From assembly GCA_009767595.1 (NCBI GenBank), contig VSDK01013793.1, positions 1 through 64,000 on the forward strand: a stretch of DNA of 64,000 nt, given 5' to 3'. The position numbers and the translations under genes were made by a program. Below, piece after piece: positions 32,271 to 45,100 of the stretch (its first letter is position 1; each line of letters starts with the position of its first letter). Source of the stretch: Symbiodinium kawagutii (taxonomy: Eukaryota; Sar; Dinophyceae; Suessiales; Symbiodiniaceae). Under the pieces are notes generated by a model. That model was not told the DNA's origin, searched no databases, and saw nothing but the letters and a program-made list of their open reading frames with translations.

Positions 32271-34308
32271 TCTGCAGGTCGCCTGGTGACGTGATGTTCA
32301 CTCTGATAATAGTGTGTCAGTGCCCCGCTGTATGTCGTTAGAGCATGTTAGAGCTGTGAGTTCTCATACACATGTTAGCCAAAAATAGCACCAGCCAAGG
32401 CACCGGCAGTCCGAAATTTTCCGAAAATTCTCTGAGTTTAGCATTGACCAAAACGCAAGAATTTTCCAAAAACTTCGTCCGTGGAGAGCAAAATCGTCCG
32501 AAATTGTGTGCTTTTTGGACCAAGGTTGGAATTGACCATATTCAGAAAGGACGAGGCAGCCCAGACAGCCCAGGCAGTCCAGGCAGCCCAGGCAGCCCAG
32601 GCAGTGGCACAGGTCACCTCCGAGAAAAGAAAGAAAGACTAACAGTTAAGACCAGATTTTCCAAAACGGCCAATTTTTTCGAAAATTTTGGAAGAAGCAG
32701 TAACGTGGACCCGCATCCTGAGCAAATTCAAATTTAGGCGTTACTAGTTGTTTAATGATATATGATACATATCATTATCATTATTGTATTTTTCTATCTA
32801 TTAAAGATAATTCTAATTGAATTTAACATTTCATTTTCCTAATTATATAATTTAGATAATTAGTTATCATCCCGATGGGTAATATGTGATTTCTGGGAAT
32901 AAAATAGTTGTTTTTTAATGCTTTATTAATTGTGTTGATATCAATTAATCAAACATGTTTAGTATCAGTTTAACCACAAGTAGCATGTATCCCAAATATT
33001 GGCGTTGCTTATATAAATCTATCAATAGGATGATTTCACGTTCAGCAAAGTCCAACACCCATTCAAATTCTGTATCGGTAATTCAATCTTGAAATTCAAT
33101 TTCACTTTTTTGTCGATATTCTTGAAATCATATCAATGAAACTCAATGAAGAAACGCTTGCGCTGAATCTCTCAGTTTGAGAGTTCTGAAGGCTTCAAAG
33201 TTGCTCGCACTTTGTTCTCAATCAAGTTTAGCATCTTGGGCATCCTTGGCCCAACGTTGACGCTCCCAACCATTGTTGGTGAGGTGTTCCTCACATGACC
33301 TCGGAAACGAAACAACACTTCTATGGTGGAACTCCCATCGCTCGTTGGATCTACAAGTATCAACAATGATTAGGCATGGTTAGGGGGTACCCACCGCTAC
33401 GGATCCCGTTGATTGCCACACAAAACTCGGCCACAGACTCGGTCAAAGAACACGGCAGTTCCTGGCAGCGCAGGGCAGGGCTTGCAACAAATCCCCTGAT
33501 GTCTGAAGCACGGCGAAGCACGGCGAAGCATGGCGAAGCGTGGCGGCAGTGCTGATCGCTGCTGGCTTTGTGGAACTTCGCAATCTCTTCGGCAAAGCCC
33601 TTACGAAGCCTAGGTCGTAGGGCGGGTCGTGTGTGCCGCTGTTGGATTCAGCTGAGCTTGGATAGCTTGGGAAGTCTGAAGTGTGAACCGCTGAGCTATG
33701 AGGGAGCTCTGAGTCTCTCACACTGCTTCACCCAGATCCGGCTCTTTGTCGAATTCCAAGATCACGGGAGATGGCCTCAGGGTAGCCATCTGTTGACACT
33801 TCAAACGGATCGCATGTAGTGCGTCCAAGACCGTGACGCCACAGTCTCGACTTTTCTGTCACGGATGTCTTTGAACAGGTCATGGTCAAGTGCGGCGTCC
33901 TGAGACAAAACTTCGGTCTTTGATTTGCAAGGAAATTGAGAATATCCAGGCAATCTTGTTGCGAAAATTGGCAAGGAAAGCCTGTGACTGCCAAATCAAA
34001 ACCAGGTTTTCCTGCAGATTTTGTCAGATTTTTCCGTCAACCCAGCGGCAAGTCTGCTGAGTGTGGCACCACAACGATTCTCTCCATTGGAGTGAATTTG
34101 AGCGTCTTCCTGCTATGGCACACATAGTTGCAGGTTCTGTGGGTACTTGGAAGTGCATCCCCACTTAGAAACTGATTACAAACCATGGTTATAGGGGTTA
34201 TAACTTATAACCTTCCTGATAAGATCATCTACCATGGGTATATCCCAGGGACCTAACCCTAGCTGCACATCTGGGGATCACCACATCCACTCAGTACCAG
34301 GCTCAAGC
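32271..34308. other. start of the minus-strand gene block, no assigned gene
   Basis: Contains a small GGCAGCCCAGGCAGTCCA array (about 32560-32605). A minus-strand frame near 33366-33300 (DPTSDGSSTIEV) could be a 3' exon of the kinase gene, but I cannot support it. GCACGGCGAAGCACGGCGAA repeats occur at about 33510-33540. Confidence 0.4.
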
Positions 34309-37300
34309 AAATCCATCGACTCTTCGGGTGCATCCGGGAAACGACTGCGCCTGGGCGCACGGGGCTCGCGCAAGGCAACAAAATACAGGTCCGGGGTTGC
34401 AATGATTGACGCCAACATACACCAACAACGTCCAAGAACTATGTAACATATGGGTGTTTCTCACAAAATAGGGGACCCGGAAATCATTCCCAAATAGTTT
34501 GGATTGCGGTACAGCAGATGATCAATGGGTGATTCTAGGGCTCCCCAATTTGAGAAACACCCATATTTGGATGCATGATCAGTCCGATATCCAACAGGTA
34601 GCAATGGCTCAATCTACAACTGTCAAGAAAAAACCCAAGCCCACGAGTCACATCGACGACTTCAGTTGAACCTTGGAGGCAAGAGCTCTGTCTAAGTAGA
34701 TCTGCGTAAGAATCTTACACGCCCTTGCGCTCACGTCTTGCCAGCGCTCGAATGTGCTGCTTCGCCTCCTTGAGACAAAAATGCACGGCTCCATCTGATG
34801 ACTTAAAGTCGAGGAAGCTTTCCATCTATTTAAAGTCAAGGGCAAGCAAAACAAGAAGCAGAGTATCGCACCTCTGTCTGCAATTGAGCTATCTCTGCCT
34901 AAGCCAGGAAGGACATTCTGAGGAACCAGAACATCTTATACCAAAATGTCCAGCCAGATACCTCCGAGGGAGTGCCCAAGAGGTCGAAAATGACATTGAG
35001 TTGATCGGTGCTTCCACGCCTCGGCAGCTGCCGGCAGTTTCTGACTACAAAAAACATCGGTGCTCCAACGCAGTTCTTGGCGTTAACCCTTCGGACAAAA
35101 GATGGAAAGGACATGAGGACATGACACGAATGTTGGATAACCTTCAATCCCAAAAAGCAAACATACCAGGAAGAATAAACCGATCAGTCAATCAATCCAC
35201 CAAATCATCCAAACATAAAAGTAAACAAGCAATGAAACGAGCAGACTTGATGGATTCAATTCAAAACAAACGATCAAAAAAAAGGTTCTGATGCGATGGC
35301 TTCGTGTACATTGACTCGTTGTGGAATACACGATAGATTCCGCCAACAAGAAGAAAATATGAAGTAGATGTCGGACAATGACATGGCCCCTTTGGTAAGC
35401 GTTGCATGCAGAAGTACACGCAGAAGTAGGATGTTGCCCCCGTGGTTTCACATGTGATCTGATTTTGCTGAAGAAGTAACAGCCCTTGACTCCTTGACGA
35501 GCTGCTCAGAACTGTGGGATTCCAAAGCGAAAAATGTTACTTCGCATTCATTGCAAAGGGTCATTGAAAATCTGTCCTGAATCGTAAGAATATGATGAAC
35601 AAAATTGTTTTGGTCATCTTTCATTGTGCGAGCTCAATCAAAAAACATGTTCATTGACATGTCTCTTACACTTCACATCAGCCATCAAAATGAGTAAACA
35701 GTTACACACCATAAGCGTTATTGGTTGTAGGATAGTTTTCAACTTGTTGATGGAACTCTGGTGAGGGAGTGAAAGGCACCACCTTCCGCCCCAAGGGCCA
35801 CCTCTACAACTCTAACCACAAACTCCAGCACCGTGCCACTTCCCCACGTCCAAGCACCACTATGCATCTCTCGTCTATGCCCCAACATACTACTCACCTC
35901 CCAAAGCAAAACCCTATAATTGATGGATACGGAGGTATCCCCCTCCGAAGTCATGGTCCCAATTGGTCTCATGAGCGCCAAGGAACGTATGGAAGCGTGG
36001 ATCTTTTCGATGCTTCCGATCCGGAGAGAGCGGATAGCATGAGGATCCAGGGAAGAGTGGGCCTCGATCCTGGAGAAGGTGCCAGAGGCATGGGGTTTTC
36101 TATGATCAACCAATTGGAGACCCCTCTCATTGCTGGTTTAGGAAAGCATAGGGCGCTATAGGAAACCGGAGGAAAACATAGTAGTGTGCCCCAAAGTTTT
36201 TCTGGGAAAATTGACCGAAACCCAACTATCACTGGGTGGTTAAAACATGAGTTAAAACCATCAAAAACCAGGGTTTCCAAAGTAGATTTCCCCATCAGCC
36301 AACCCGGTGAAGCAATGCTTCGTCAAAGCGAGGAAGCTGCGTCCTCGTGATGAGTGCCTTCCTTAGCATGGGGTCCGCACTGGTTTTAATCTTTTGAAAA
36401 TCTGGCGGGTTGATGCTGCTTGATGCTGCTTGATCGGCCATCTAAGCTTGTCTCGAGCATTTGTAGCAGCTCTGCATAGATGCATCCCACTGACCACATA
36501 TCAATTTGCTCATTGTAGTTGTCCTGGCAGCACCGCCACAAAAATTGCTCCAAAAGAAGTGGAAATCACTAGCTACAAAAATAGCCTTTCAAATAGCTAC
36601 AAATCACGACTCTGCCCACTACAAATAGCTACTACTCTGCTACTACTCTGCTACTCTGCACCTGCAGCAAGATCAGCTCTGGCGCCCTGTACCAACCTCA
36701 GCAGGTGAAACTCGCGGCGTTTCACAACGTGACACGGCCCATGCATCTGAGGAGACCGCGAGTCACGACATGTCGCGTCATCGTGCGCTTTGCCTTTGCT
36801 GTGTGGGGCACCACGGGTCCATTGACCTCGCAGCGCGACATGAAACTCAGATCTTTGGCAAATGACGAAGCTAAACCAACCCAAAGCACCCCAGCTCTAG
36901 AGGAGGGATCCAGCTGCTGACTTCAGGATGGGAGCTGTGAAGTGATTCATCCCCAGATGGTAAATCATCCGCAATTCAGCTTAAGTCTGGTGAAGCCATG
37001 CTATTCAGATGGTAAATCATCAGCTCTTCATGGTGAGGTGGCCATGATAAGCTATTGCTCACCATCAGTTGCTAATCATGTTTTAGCTTCACAGCTGGAT
37101 TTCTGGCGAGGTCGCTTCGCCTCACTGGCATCCTCTTCACCACGAGGCGTGTTTGGCAGCGGTGCATGTTGCACCTCGCGGGACCGAGATGACACGCCGA
37201 CTTCCCAGGCTTGCCATCGTCAACGTGAAGGAGAACAACAATAAGCCATGACTCATCATGATTGAACTCAGTAAGACTCAACATCATTGAGTCACATCAT

Positions 37301-39010
37301 TCACGACACTGCAAAAACTGCAGAGATTTGCAACACTTCCAACAATCCAACTGATCAGTCAAGATACATTCATATTTGAGGTTTGTAAGGATGCATTCCC
37401 TGTTCAAAAGATACATGAATTATTTATGCAAACCAAGGCTTCAGCAGCTTAAACTTACGAGTTGAAGGCTTGAGGATCCAACTGATGAGGTAGCTCTGGA
37501 AAGGCCGAAATCACAGATCTTCACAGAGCAATCCTGCAGGAGACGACACCAACACATCCTGGGATTCATCAGGGCACTCCAGGGCTTCCAGTCATTTCCA
37601 GTCATTTCCAGTCATTTCCAGTCCTGGTTCACAAGACAATTTGCTGGTTTGAGATCCTCAGAAAATCGTCGCACCGCTGACGTGTACGCAACAATTGTGA
37701 TTCATGCTTATTCAAGGTGAATTTCATTGCTAGAGCGTCTGAGGAAGAAACTCTGTGCCAAATACCGGCTGAATGCAAATACTTCAGCCCTCAGCACTTC
37801 ACGATGACCAAACTTGCACAACGAGCCACGCCACTCACTTAATTGTGTGGAGATATCCTGACTGATGCGGATGCGCATTGGGGCCCGGGCCAACCAGCAA
37901 GTTGTAGAGAAGGGTATTGATGTGAAGAGGGGTCAAAAGAACATCTGTCTTGATCAACTTCTTCATGTCGGAATCGCAAAGCCTCGAGAGATCCGTAACG
38001 TTGCACAGGAAGGGCAGTCGGCTCCGGCTGCGAGGTTTTCTGAGGTCCGGGCTCCATAACTATGTACAGCTCATCAAAGCTTCGCATGTGGGATGGCCTT
38101 GGAAAAACTGTCCAGTGATGACCATGATGTATGTGGATGTGCCATGTCCAGTGACTGGGAACTAACCATGGTTGTACGGGTCAGAAGCTACCCCGAAAGG
38201 TTCAGCTCACCATCGGATGGGTTGAAGGTCTGATGCAGCGAAACAGCTGACCTGAACTCAATCTCAGGGTGTCAGTACTGAGGACTCAGCTCAATGATGT
38301 CGTAAATCTGCACGATATGAGGATGACTGAGCCTGGCAAACTCCCAGTGCACCCGCCATCGCCCCAAGTCATCCCGGTCAGCGCCCCCCCCGTTGGCGCA
38401 CCTGGTCATGATGGCCGTTTCCCGCAGGATTCGTTTGCAGTCCACCAGGTCATCAAACATGTGTTTGACCTCGAAGATATCTCGGTGAAGTTGACTGATT
38501 TGAGATGAAGCAGGTTCTTGCAATGCTGCGCTCCATTGCAAATTACCATCGTCATCCATTGTCAACCACTACGAACCAGGATATTGACCGAGCTCGCAAT
38601 GAAAGAGTGCATCTTCGCAGCTGCTACAAGGCTCCAACTCTCTTGATGGCAACATTCTGATCGCGTTCCTTGTCGTACGCCTCGCCTGAGCAAAGCGTGT
38701 CCACCCTTTGCACCACTCAATGATCATCATAGGCCGTGATCTAAGGCCCACGATCCGCAAGGATAGATCATATGATAGATCCATGAATAAACCACCACTA
38801 GTTGAACAATCAATAGCTGGTCATTCTCTATCGAACAAAGGGAGGTATTTCATCAACCATCATGCACATCTTTGTCCCGAAGAAACACACAAAGACCCAC
38901 CATGGGGTCTCCCCAATCTAAGGACTTTACACACGCTGCCATAGGACCCAGATCCAATGATGTTCTTCACCTCATAGCGTGACCTCGGTGTAACAACCAT
39001 GAAACACGCT
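34309..39010 (-). CDS. MAP-kinase-like (CMGC) serine/threonine protein kinase, many exons
   Basis: Read from right to left. About 38932-39000: RYEVKNIIGSGSYGSVC, the P-loop. About 38405-38490: FDDLVDCKRILRETAIM, helix C with its Glu. About 38285-38345: LSHPHIVQIYDIIE. About 38045-38085: SFDELYIVME. About 37880-37975: DSDMKKLIKTDVLLTPLHIN and TLLYNLLVG. About 37630-37665: DLKPANCLVNQ, the catalytic loop. About 37486-37540: DCSVKICDFGLSRAT, with DFG at 37504-37512. 36661-36745: HVVKR then YRAPELILL. About 36445-36525: NYNEQIDMWSVGCIYAELLQ. About 34967-35011: DQLNVIFDLLGTPSE. About 34725-34775: EAKQHIRALARRE. About 34309-34352: RFPDAPEESMDLLE. The order and sequence are those of a MAPK-type kinase with both lobes. 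The TxY lip and the HR of HRD were not located. HVVKR and YRAPEL are separated by about 22 extra bases that shift the frame. The gene has long introns, one holding a foldback element. Exon limits are approximate. Confidence 0.85.
34448..34566 (+). repeat. foldback (MITE-like) element, copy D, the best-preserved
   Basis: 119 bp with 15-bp terminal inverted repeats ATATGGGTGTTTCTC / GAGAAACACCCATAT. These are followed inside by ACAAAATAGGGGACCC and GGGCTCCCCAATTT, which also pair. It lies inside an intron of the kinase gene. Confidence 0.85.
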
Positions 39011-39029
39011 GGGACAAAGACTTCAACGC

Positions 39030-39399
39030 GTCCCTGGGGCGTCGACTTCGGACAAACCAAGGCCCTGGCGAAACGTGCCACTGTCCTGCCCTTGGAATGA
39101 CCGGCATTTCCCTACAAGTCAAGTAGCACTGGAGCCCAAGAACTAGCAGGAACCACGCACCATGCTGGAAATGAATCAAATGCCTTTGGATATAAGCGGC
39201 CATGGGTCGTCCCAATGTTAAGTTAAGTATGATCAGCACTTGTGCGTGAAAGAAGCGGGCTGAACCAAGGGTCCAGTGGTTGGACGCAAATGGTCATCAT
39301 GTCTACACGGCGGTTTGGGAAATACACTTGATTGGATCACGCCCAACATCCTCAGTGCTCCCAAAACACGTGCTCCACTCGGGCTTGGTTTGAAAACTA
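39030..39399. other. no assigned gene
   Basis: Region upstream of the kinase P-loop exon. A 5' exon or promoter of that gene is expected here, but nothing definite is seen. Confidence 0.35.
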
Positions 39400-39690
39400 C
39401 GATAAAATCTGATCACGTTCAACCACGCCTAACCAGGCTTGGCCAAACTTGACTAAAATTGATGACTGTGACACAATTAGACCCTGTTTGACCGAATTTG
39501 ACCGACTTTATCCCAATCCCACAAATTGAGCCCACAAGCATGTGTTTTGACGGGGAATGGGGTTGAAAAACACTCTTTATCATAGAACCTTTGGAATTTT
39601 GACTGGGTTTGACCAAAATTGGCCAAGTTTGATCAGGCTTGACTAAGTTTGACCAAATTTGAACCGGTATGACCAGCTGGACAAAATTTG
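39400..39690 (+). repeat. degenerate TTTGACCAAA repeat cluster
   Basis: Some ten to fifteen imperfect copies of (T/C)TTGACCAAA(A/T)TT, with variants CTTGACTAAA and TTTGATCAGG, spaced at about 12-20 bp. Confidence 0.75.
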
Positions 39691-40762
39691 AAGCTCGGTT
39701 CCCTGGCTTCCTTGGGCAGTGTCAGGCTTCCAGGCAAAGAGAAACAACTGCAACTAGCGCAGGATCACGTTTTGTGCGTGTCCATGGTGGTATCTACGAT
39801 CCCCATCCAAGTTCATAGAATTTCATAGCCATTGTTGATAGGAAAACCATCAGTTTCTGCTGTACACCATTCATGGACAAACCCACATGTGACACATGCG
39901 TGCAATCTCGGTATTTACTTGGCTGTCGGAATTGACAAATTCGACACCTAAGAATTGCGGAATCATTTTCCTGGCATGTGTAGAGGGAACATGCCCACAG
40001 AAGCGCGGAATCAAAAAGGTACTCTCGCGTAGTGAAAATGGTATGACTTGGCATCGACAAAAACCAAACCTGAGTTCCTAATCCTTTTCATTTGGCCATG
40101 GGTCAATACCCCATGAACCCCAGCTGTTCGCATTCCCCAAAAGGACCAAACTAGTCCAACTGTTGGGATGTGAACTACTACCATCTACTACCCATGGCTG
40201 CTGCTTGATTAAGCTCTTGACCCGCAGCCATTGCAACAGCCATTGCAACACCCGTCTGAACTCTTGACATTTTTGGGATCGAATCTGTTCTTCCGCCCCT
40301 TCGAAGACCTCCACATTTGGGACCGGTCGTAGGATGACACTCAGCAGATGCACTTCTCATCCTTCCATGGCTTCGTCTTCATCATCCTCCATTCCGGCTT
40401 GGAACCTTTGGCGAAGGAAACATGGTGAAACATGGTGAATCATGCGTCAAGTTTGCCTGATGGGCTTTTCTGCAAGTCTCGTTGTAGTTTGACATGATTT
40501 ATAGCTCCTCTTTTCAATCGCAACATGGTCTGCCAAAAAGCCTTCACACATACCATTCGAGAATCAAAACTTTTGCTTGTTGAACTCTAAGGCTATGGAT
40601 GTGAAGAAGTTTTGCTGGACCTGCTAGTTGCTGTCTGGCAAGAGAGGCTGTGTCACTGTTGCTGAGATTTACACCCACGCTTCTCGTAAATGTTGTAATT
40701 CATCACCTGAGAAATGGCGCGAACGAAGCGAAGGTCTCGCATTGACTATATAAGCCCAAGCA

Positions 40763-40869
40763 AATGGGGGCTTCTCAAAATAGGTACCTCCAAATCATCC
40801 AGTTGATTAACCATTGACAGTGATGAACCAACCATTTTCGGATCCCCGATTTTGAGAAACCACCAAATG
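40763..40869 (+). repeat. foldback (MITE-like) element, copy E
   Basis: The left end AAATGGGGGCTTCTCAAAAT and the right end ATTTTGAGAAACCACCAAAT are inverted repeats. Confidence 0.8.
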
Positions 40870-40983
40870 AACCTTCAGAAGGTCTCGCATTGACAGATTG
40901 AATCGAACGCCAAGCGGTTGGTCCCGGTCCTTCTCAATCAAATCCACATGCGTCAACATCATTCTGCGGCAGCAATACCTGAG

Positions 40984-41293
40984 CTACGTCAGCTGGCAGT
41001 CGATCTGCTGCTTCAGTGACTTGAAGTGCCTGGTGAAGCCCAGCTCGTCAAGAACCTGCCGCAAGGACACCCGTTGCGGATCGATTGCCGACCAATCAAG
41101 CAATGCTTGAAGTGGGGCTCGCCTCCTTCTCGGGGGCAGGCTTTGGCTTTGTTTTGTCCTCAGGGTTTTCCCGGTCTTCCTTCTCTTGCTCTTCAGCTTT
41201 TCGGAGGATCATCTGCAAGTACTTCTCCCACCTGCTCGAGGTTACCCTCTTGATACAAAACTGGTTGGTGGTTAATTTGGTAAATTGCCCCAT
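40984..41293 (-). CDS. unknown protein, C-terminal exon(s), Lys/Glu-rich
   Basis: Read leftwards, SSRWEKYLQMILRKAEEQEK is followed by an acidic/Lys/Pro-rich stretch ending EKEASPTSS at about 41100. In the next frame the sequence continues LLDWSAIDPQRVSLRQVLDE and LGFTRHFKSLKQQIDCQL to a TAG at 40984-40986. Both parts look coding (amphipathic, charged). They could be joined by a small splice or a one-base shift near 41094-41098 (CAAGCATTGCTTG). I recognise no family. It lies on the minus strand, in the same direction as its neighbours, 0.8 kb downstream of the last exon of the S1/CCHC gene. Confidence 0.4.
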
Positions 41294-41616
41294 CCCAACA
41301 ATGTGCTGGTCACTTTGAAGCCATCATCTCCAGGCATGGTTGAAATGAAAAACGTTTGACACCACCAACCAGCGGAACAGAAAAAACTTCAGCGATCAGC
41401 TTGCCACGCCTGTTCCCGATCAGCTTGCCGCATGAGTAGCAGCCTTTGCCACGAGTTCTGAGTAATGTTGGGAGGATCAACACGAAATCTGTGACTTAGG
41501 ATTGCACGAATTGGAATGATCATGGATGGGGCAAGCGCTCGAAAGAAAGCGCAACTGTGTCAGCTTGATCCAAAACAGCACAGGGCACAGCCAAAATCAC
41601 TCGAGTCACTCTTTAC

Positions 41617-42132
41617 CCGCAAGCAGCTCAGGAACAAAACAACCTGTGAAGCATACGAAAGGACGACATGGACACTTGCAGTACGTCCACACAGTAGGAA
41701 TTGCACGGAAATTCGGTGCTGATCTCATTTTCCTCAGGCATCCTTGCGCTTTCCCAGGCACCAGAAATTAGCCTTCTGTTGATGCCTGCGAGCAGAGCGA
41801 GGTGGCCCAAAGATTGGGAGCTCAGCGTCGCAATCGGTCCTTCTTTGCTTCCTTGGCTGCCTTCTTCTCCACTTTCCCCGCAAGCAGCTCAGGAACAAAA
41901 CAACCTGTGAAGCATACGAAAGGACGACATGGACACTTGCAGTACGTCCACACAGTAGGAATTGCACGGAAATTCGGTGCTGATCTCATTTTCCTCAGGC
42001 ATCCTTGCGCTTTCCCAGGCACCAGAAATTAGCCTTCTGTTGATGCCTGCGAGCAGAGCGAGGTGGCCCAAAGATTGGGAGCTCAGCGTCGCAATCGGTC
42101 CTTCTTTGCTTCCTTGGCTGCCTTCTTCTCCA
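41617..42132 (+). repeat. tandem duplication, 261-bp period, covering the 3' end of the S1/CCHC gene
   Basis: CCGCAAGCAGCTCAGGAACA at 41617 is repeated at 41878, and the copies stay identical by eye to 41871/42132. The duplicated block includes the last 50 bases of the S1/CCHC coding exon (codons for AKKDRLRR and the stop) plus about 200 bp of presumed 3' UTR. It is recent, because no differences were seen. Confidence 0.92.
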
Positions 42133-45100
42133 GCTTTTTCTCTTTCTTTTTCGCCTTTTTTTCCTGAAAATTTGTCATGCAAAGGCAGCAAGAAGCCAGG
42201 AAACAGAAGTCAAACGCAAGTGAAACACTAGCAATGCGCCTTCTTTTTTTGTTTTTTCTCTTTTTTCTTATCCTTTTTCTTCTTTTTCTTGTCGCTTGAG
42301 GATGAAGAACTCGAAGATGAGTCATTGCCCTCTGCTTTCCTTTTGCACCAGCAGGTTTTGACACGATGCCCTTGCGTGACTCCAATAAAAGGAGGCTGGC
42401 ACATGAACCCCAAGACTTTGTTGCTCACTGAAAGTCAGGGAGTTGGGTGATATTTAGGGGCACCATGGCCAGACCCAGTCCAAAATGCATAAATCTCTGC
42501 GCCAAAGTCCCCCCCTGTGTCCTCTTGAAGTATGCTTTCAGGGCTGCTTTGACAACGCTGGCATCGTGTCCTCACAACGCTGGAACAGGTGTGCAAATGC
42601 AGAGATGGCTTCGAGTCAAAGGCCCCTCTACCCCTGGCTGAACATCCCAAGGCCATGACCAAACTAGTTGGCCTGCTGTGGGGATTGGTCATGACAAATC
42701 ACTATATCACTTATCATTAAGTACTATGAAGCACTATAAGAACTATATAACCTTTCATCACCATGTGTACCATCAACTTTGGAGGGCCTTGGTAACGACC
42801 CTTTCGCCATCTGATGATTCCAAGTGCCAACTGCCGTCCTTTCGACAACTGTTCAATGTCTTGCGCACTGACCTCATGAAGGTGCGATGGAAACCAGGAA
42901 CCGTGCTAAGCAAAGAAGCTCTCCGAATAGGGTGATCATCCCATGGCTGGTAATAAGTGAACCTGGTAAGTGAATGTAACCACCGTAACTTGGTAGAAAG
43001 TTGTGGCAATAGGAGGGTTGTTCATCCATTTGTCAAGGTGCAAGCCACGAGGTTACGTTCACATGTCACCAGCCAGGGGATGATCATCACTGCGTGCCAC
43101 ACTGGATTGTTCAGCGCAGGAGCCTCTGCTTCCTGCAGCAGTCCAGCAATCGCCACTCATATCTGTGCAGTCTCGTGAAGTTCTGCCACCATACATGTAT
43201 ACCTACTACATGTTTACCATTGTCATGATCTACCATCAATCTTCCATGATCTATTCAAACTGATAAACACACCCATCACCTACCATCACCTACCATCAAC
43301 AATTCCATGGATTACCATGGGATCTGGCAGGTCAACCAGCTACGCAGCTGCATCCTCCACCAGGTCGTACTGTTTGCCGCCGCCCCAACACCTGAAGCAC
43401 CGCACAGCCAGCGGGACCTCGTCTCACGTTGTGGTCACTGGGCTTCCCAACTCCCTGGCAGCATGACCTCTGGCCTCGGTATGGCATCGCTTGAAGACTT
43501 GGAAGTTTCGGCTGTCGATTCACAGTTTCTTCGTTCACATCTCTAGGTGAACAACATGAGAATGCTATAAAATATGCTAATGGTAACATGAGAACCCTAG
43601 ATAAGCCGATGGTGAATAACAGATACGCTGAGGCTAGTTTGGTCATTTGATCTGGACAGTCAGATGTACGTTCGGGACCCTTGACCCACATCCACATGAA
43701 CGCAGCTGATATCTCTAGGGCAGCTACTCCGCAGCGCGAGCAGGTAGTGGCCTGCCCAACTTGACCAAAGTCTGTGATGCCAACTGACTGCACTTACAAA
43801 CAAGAGCAAGTTGCTTGTTGGTGGTTCTAACCCCCATCCAAGAAATTTGAATTAGTCAACGGGGCAATCATCACCAGGTATCAGGTTGAAAAGGTTAAAC
43901 AAATACTTAAAACTGAAACATCTTCAAACCATCAAACAGGTTGATTCTTGGATCGACTTTGCTGGGACAAAAATACTCTGTTTCGGGCCCTCCATAAGTG
44001 GATCCGAAACTACTGATCAGCTGAACACAAGCGAAGCAACCTTTTGGAGGGACCGCATTACCCAGGGCGAACCGGGCTACTTGGCGGTTTCTGAAGCCAT
44101 AGGGGACCCCCCAAGTCATTGTTGGTTTATTGCAGTAAATGATTGCTATTGGATTATTTAGGGGACCCCCTATTTCGACAAACCCCGATTGGACCTCCAA
44201 AGGAATACAGTTGGCACACCATGTTGGCACCGAGTTAGACGAAAAATGACGAAAAACTCCTCATCGCTCTCTAGACTCTAACCAGTTCAGACCTGTTCCC
44301 CCTTTGAACCATTCTTAACCATAGTTAACCAGAATATTCTTGGTGATTGTCCCCTATCATGAACCATTCCTTCAAGGGATAGCCATGGATCCCCCTGGCT
44401 CCGAATCGATCCCCCACAATCGCAGCTGGCACCTGGATCGCGCCGATGCGGATGGGCTCTGGCGCAGATTTTCCGGAGCCTTTCCCACGGCCGGTGTCCG
44501 CCTCACAGATCCACGTTGGTTGGTTCTGGTCACATGGCAACCGCGGTCATCAAATACAGCAGTTGCGTAACATTCCAAGTAGTACTGTGAGTAACATGAC
44601 ATCTCTTGTGGGTATTGCTATTAAGACAAGGGACGCCTTGTGTGAGGTCAGGGGTTGTGCTTCGCCTTGTGTGAGGTCAGGGGTTGTGCTTCAGTGGTAT
44701 GTTTCTGGGTGTGCTTCGGCGCAAACCATCCGGCTTTTGAATGCAACATCATGAGTCAACATTGTCACGTTGAGAATGTGACTGGTCAAAAACTAATCAT
44801 TGGTCAATCTATAAACTTTGGATTGTTGTATCCCAAATATCATTAGTCATATCCCAAGGACCTTGTTGGGATGTTCCAGAAACTTGGGACTGTTGGTGGC
44901 TTGGCCCTTTGGCACGTCTGAGTTACAGGACTCTGAGACTTTGGGTAGGGAAGCTCCATGATTTCAACCAAAACCTGGTGTTTTAACCCCAAATATGCTC
45001 GTCAATGGTCATCCCAAAGATTGAAGAAAAATATACACAGTCAAAAGGTGTTTAGAAAAGCAACAAAATGGAAACTTTGATTTTGTTCAATTAAAAGGTT

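Noticed and set aside
32070..32341. Hydrophobic ORFs (Leu/Val/Trp/Cys)
   Set aside because: Translation of the TTGGTTGT repeat tract.
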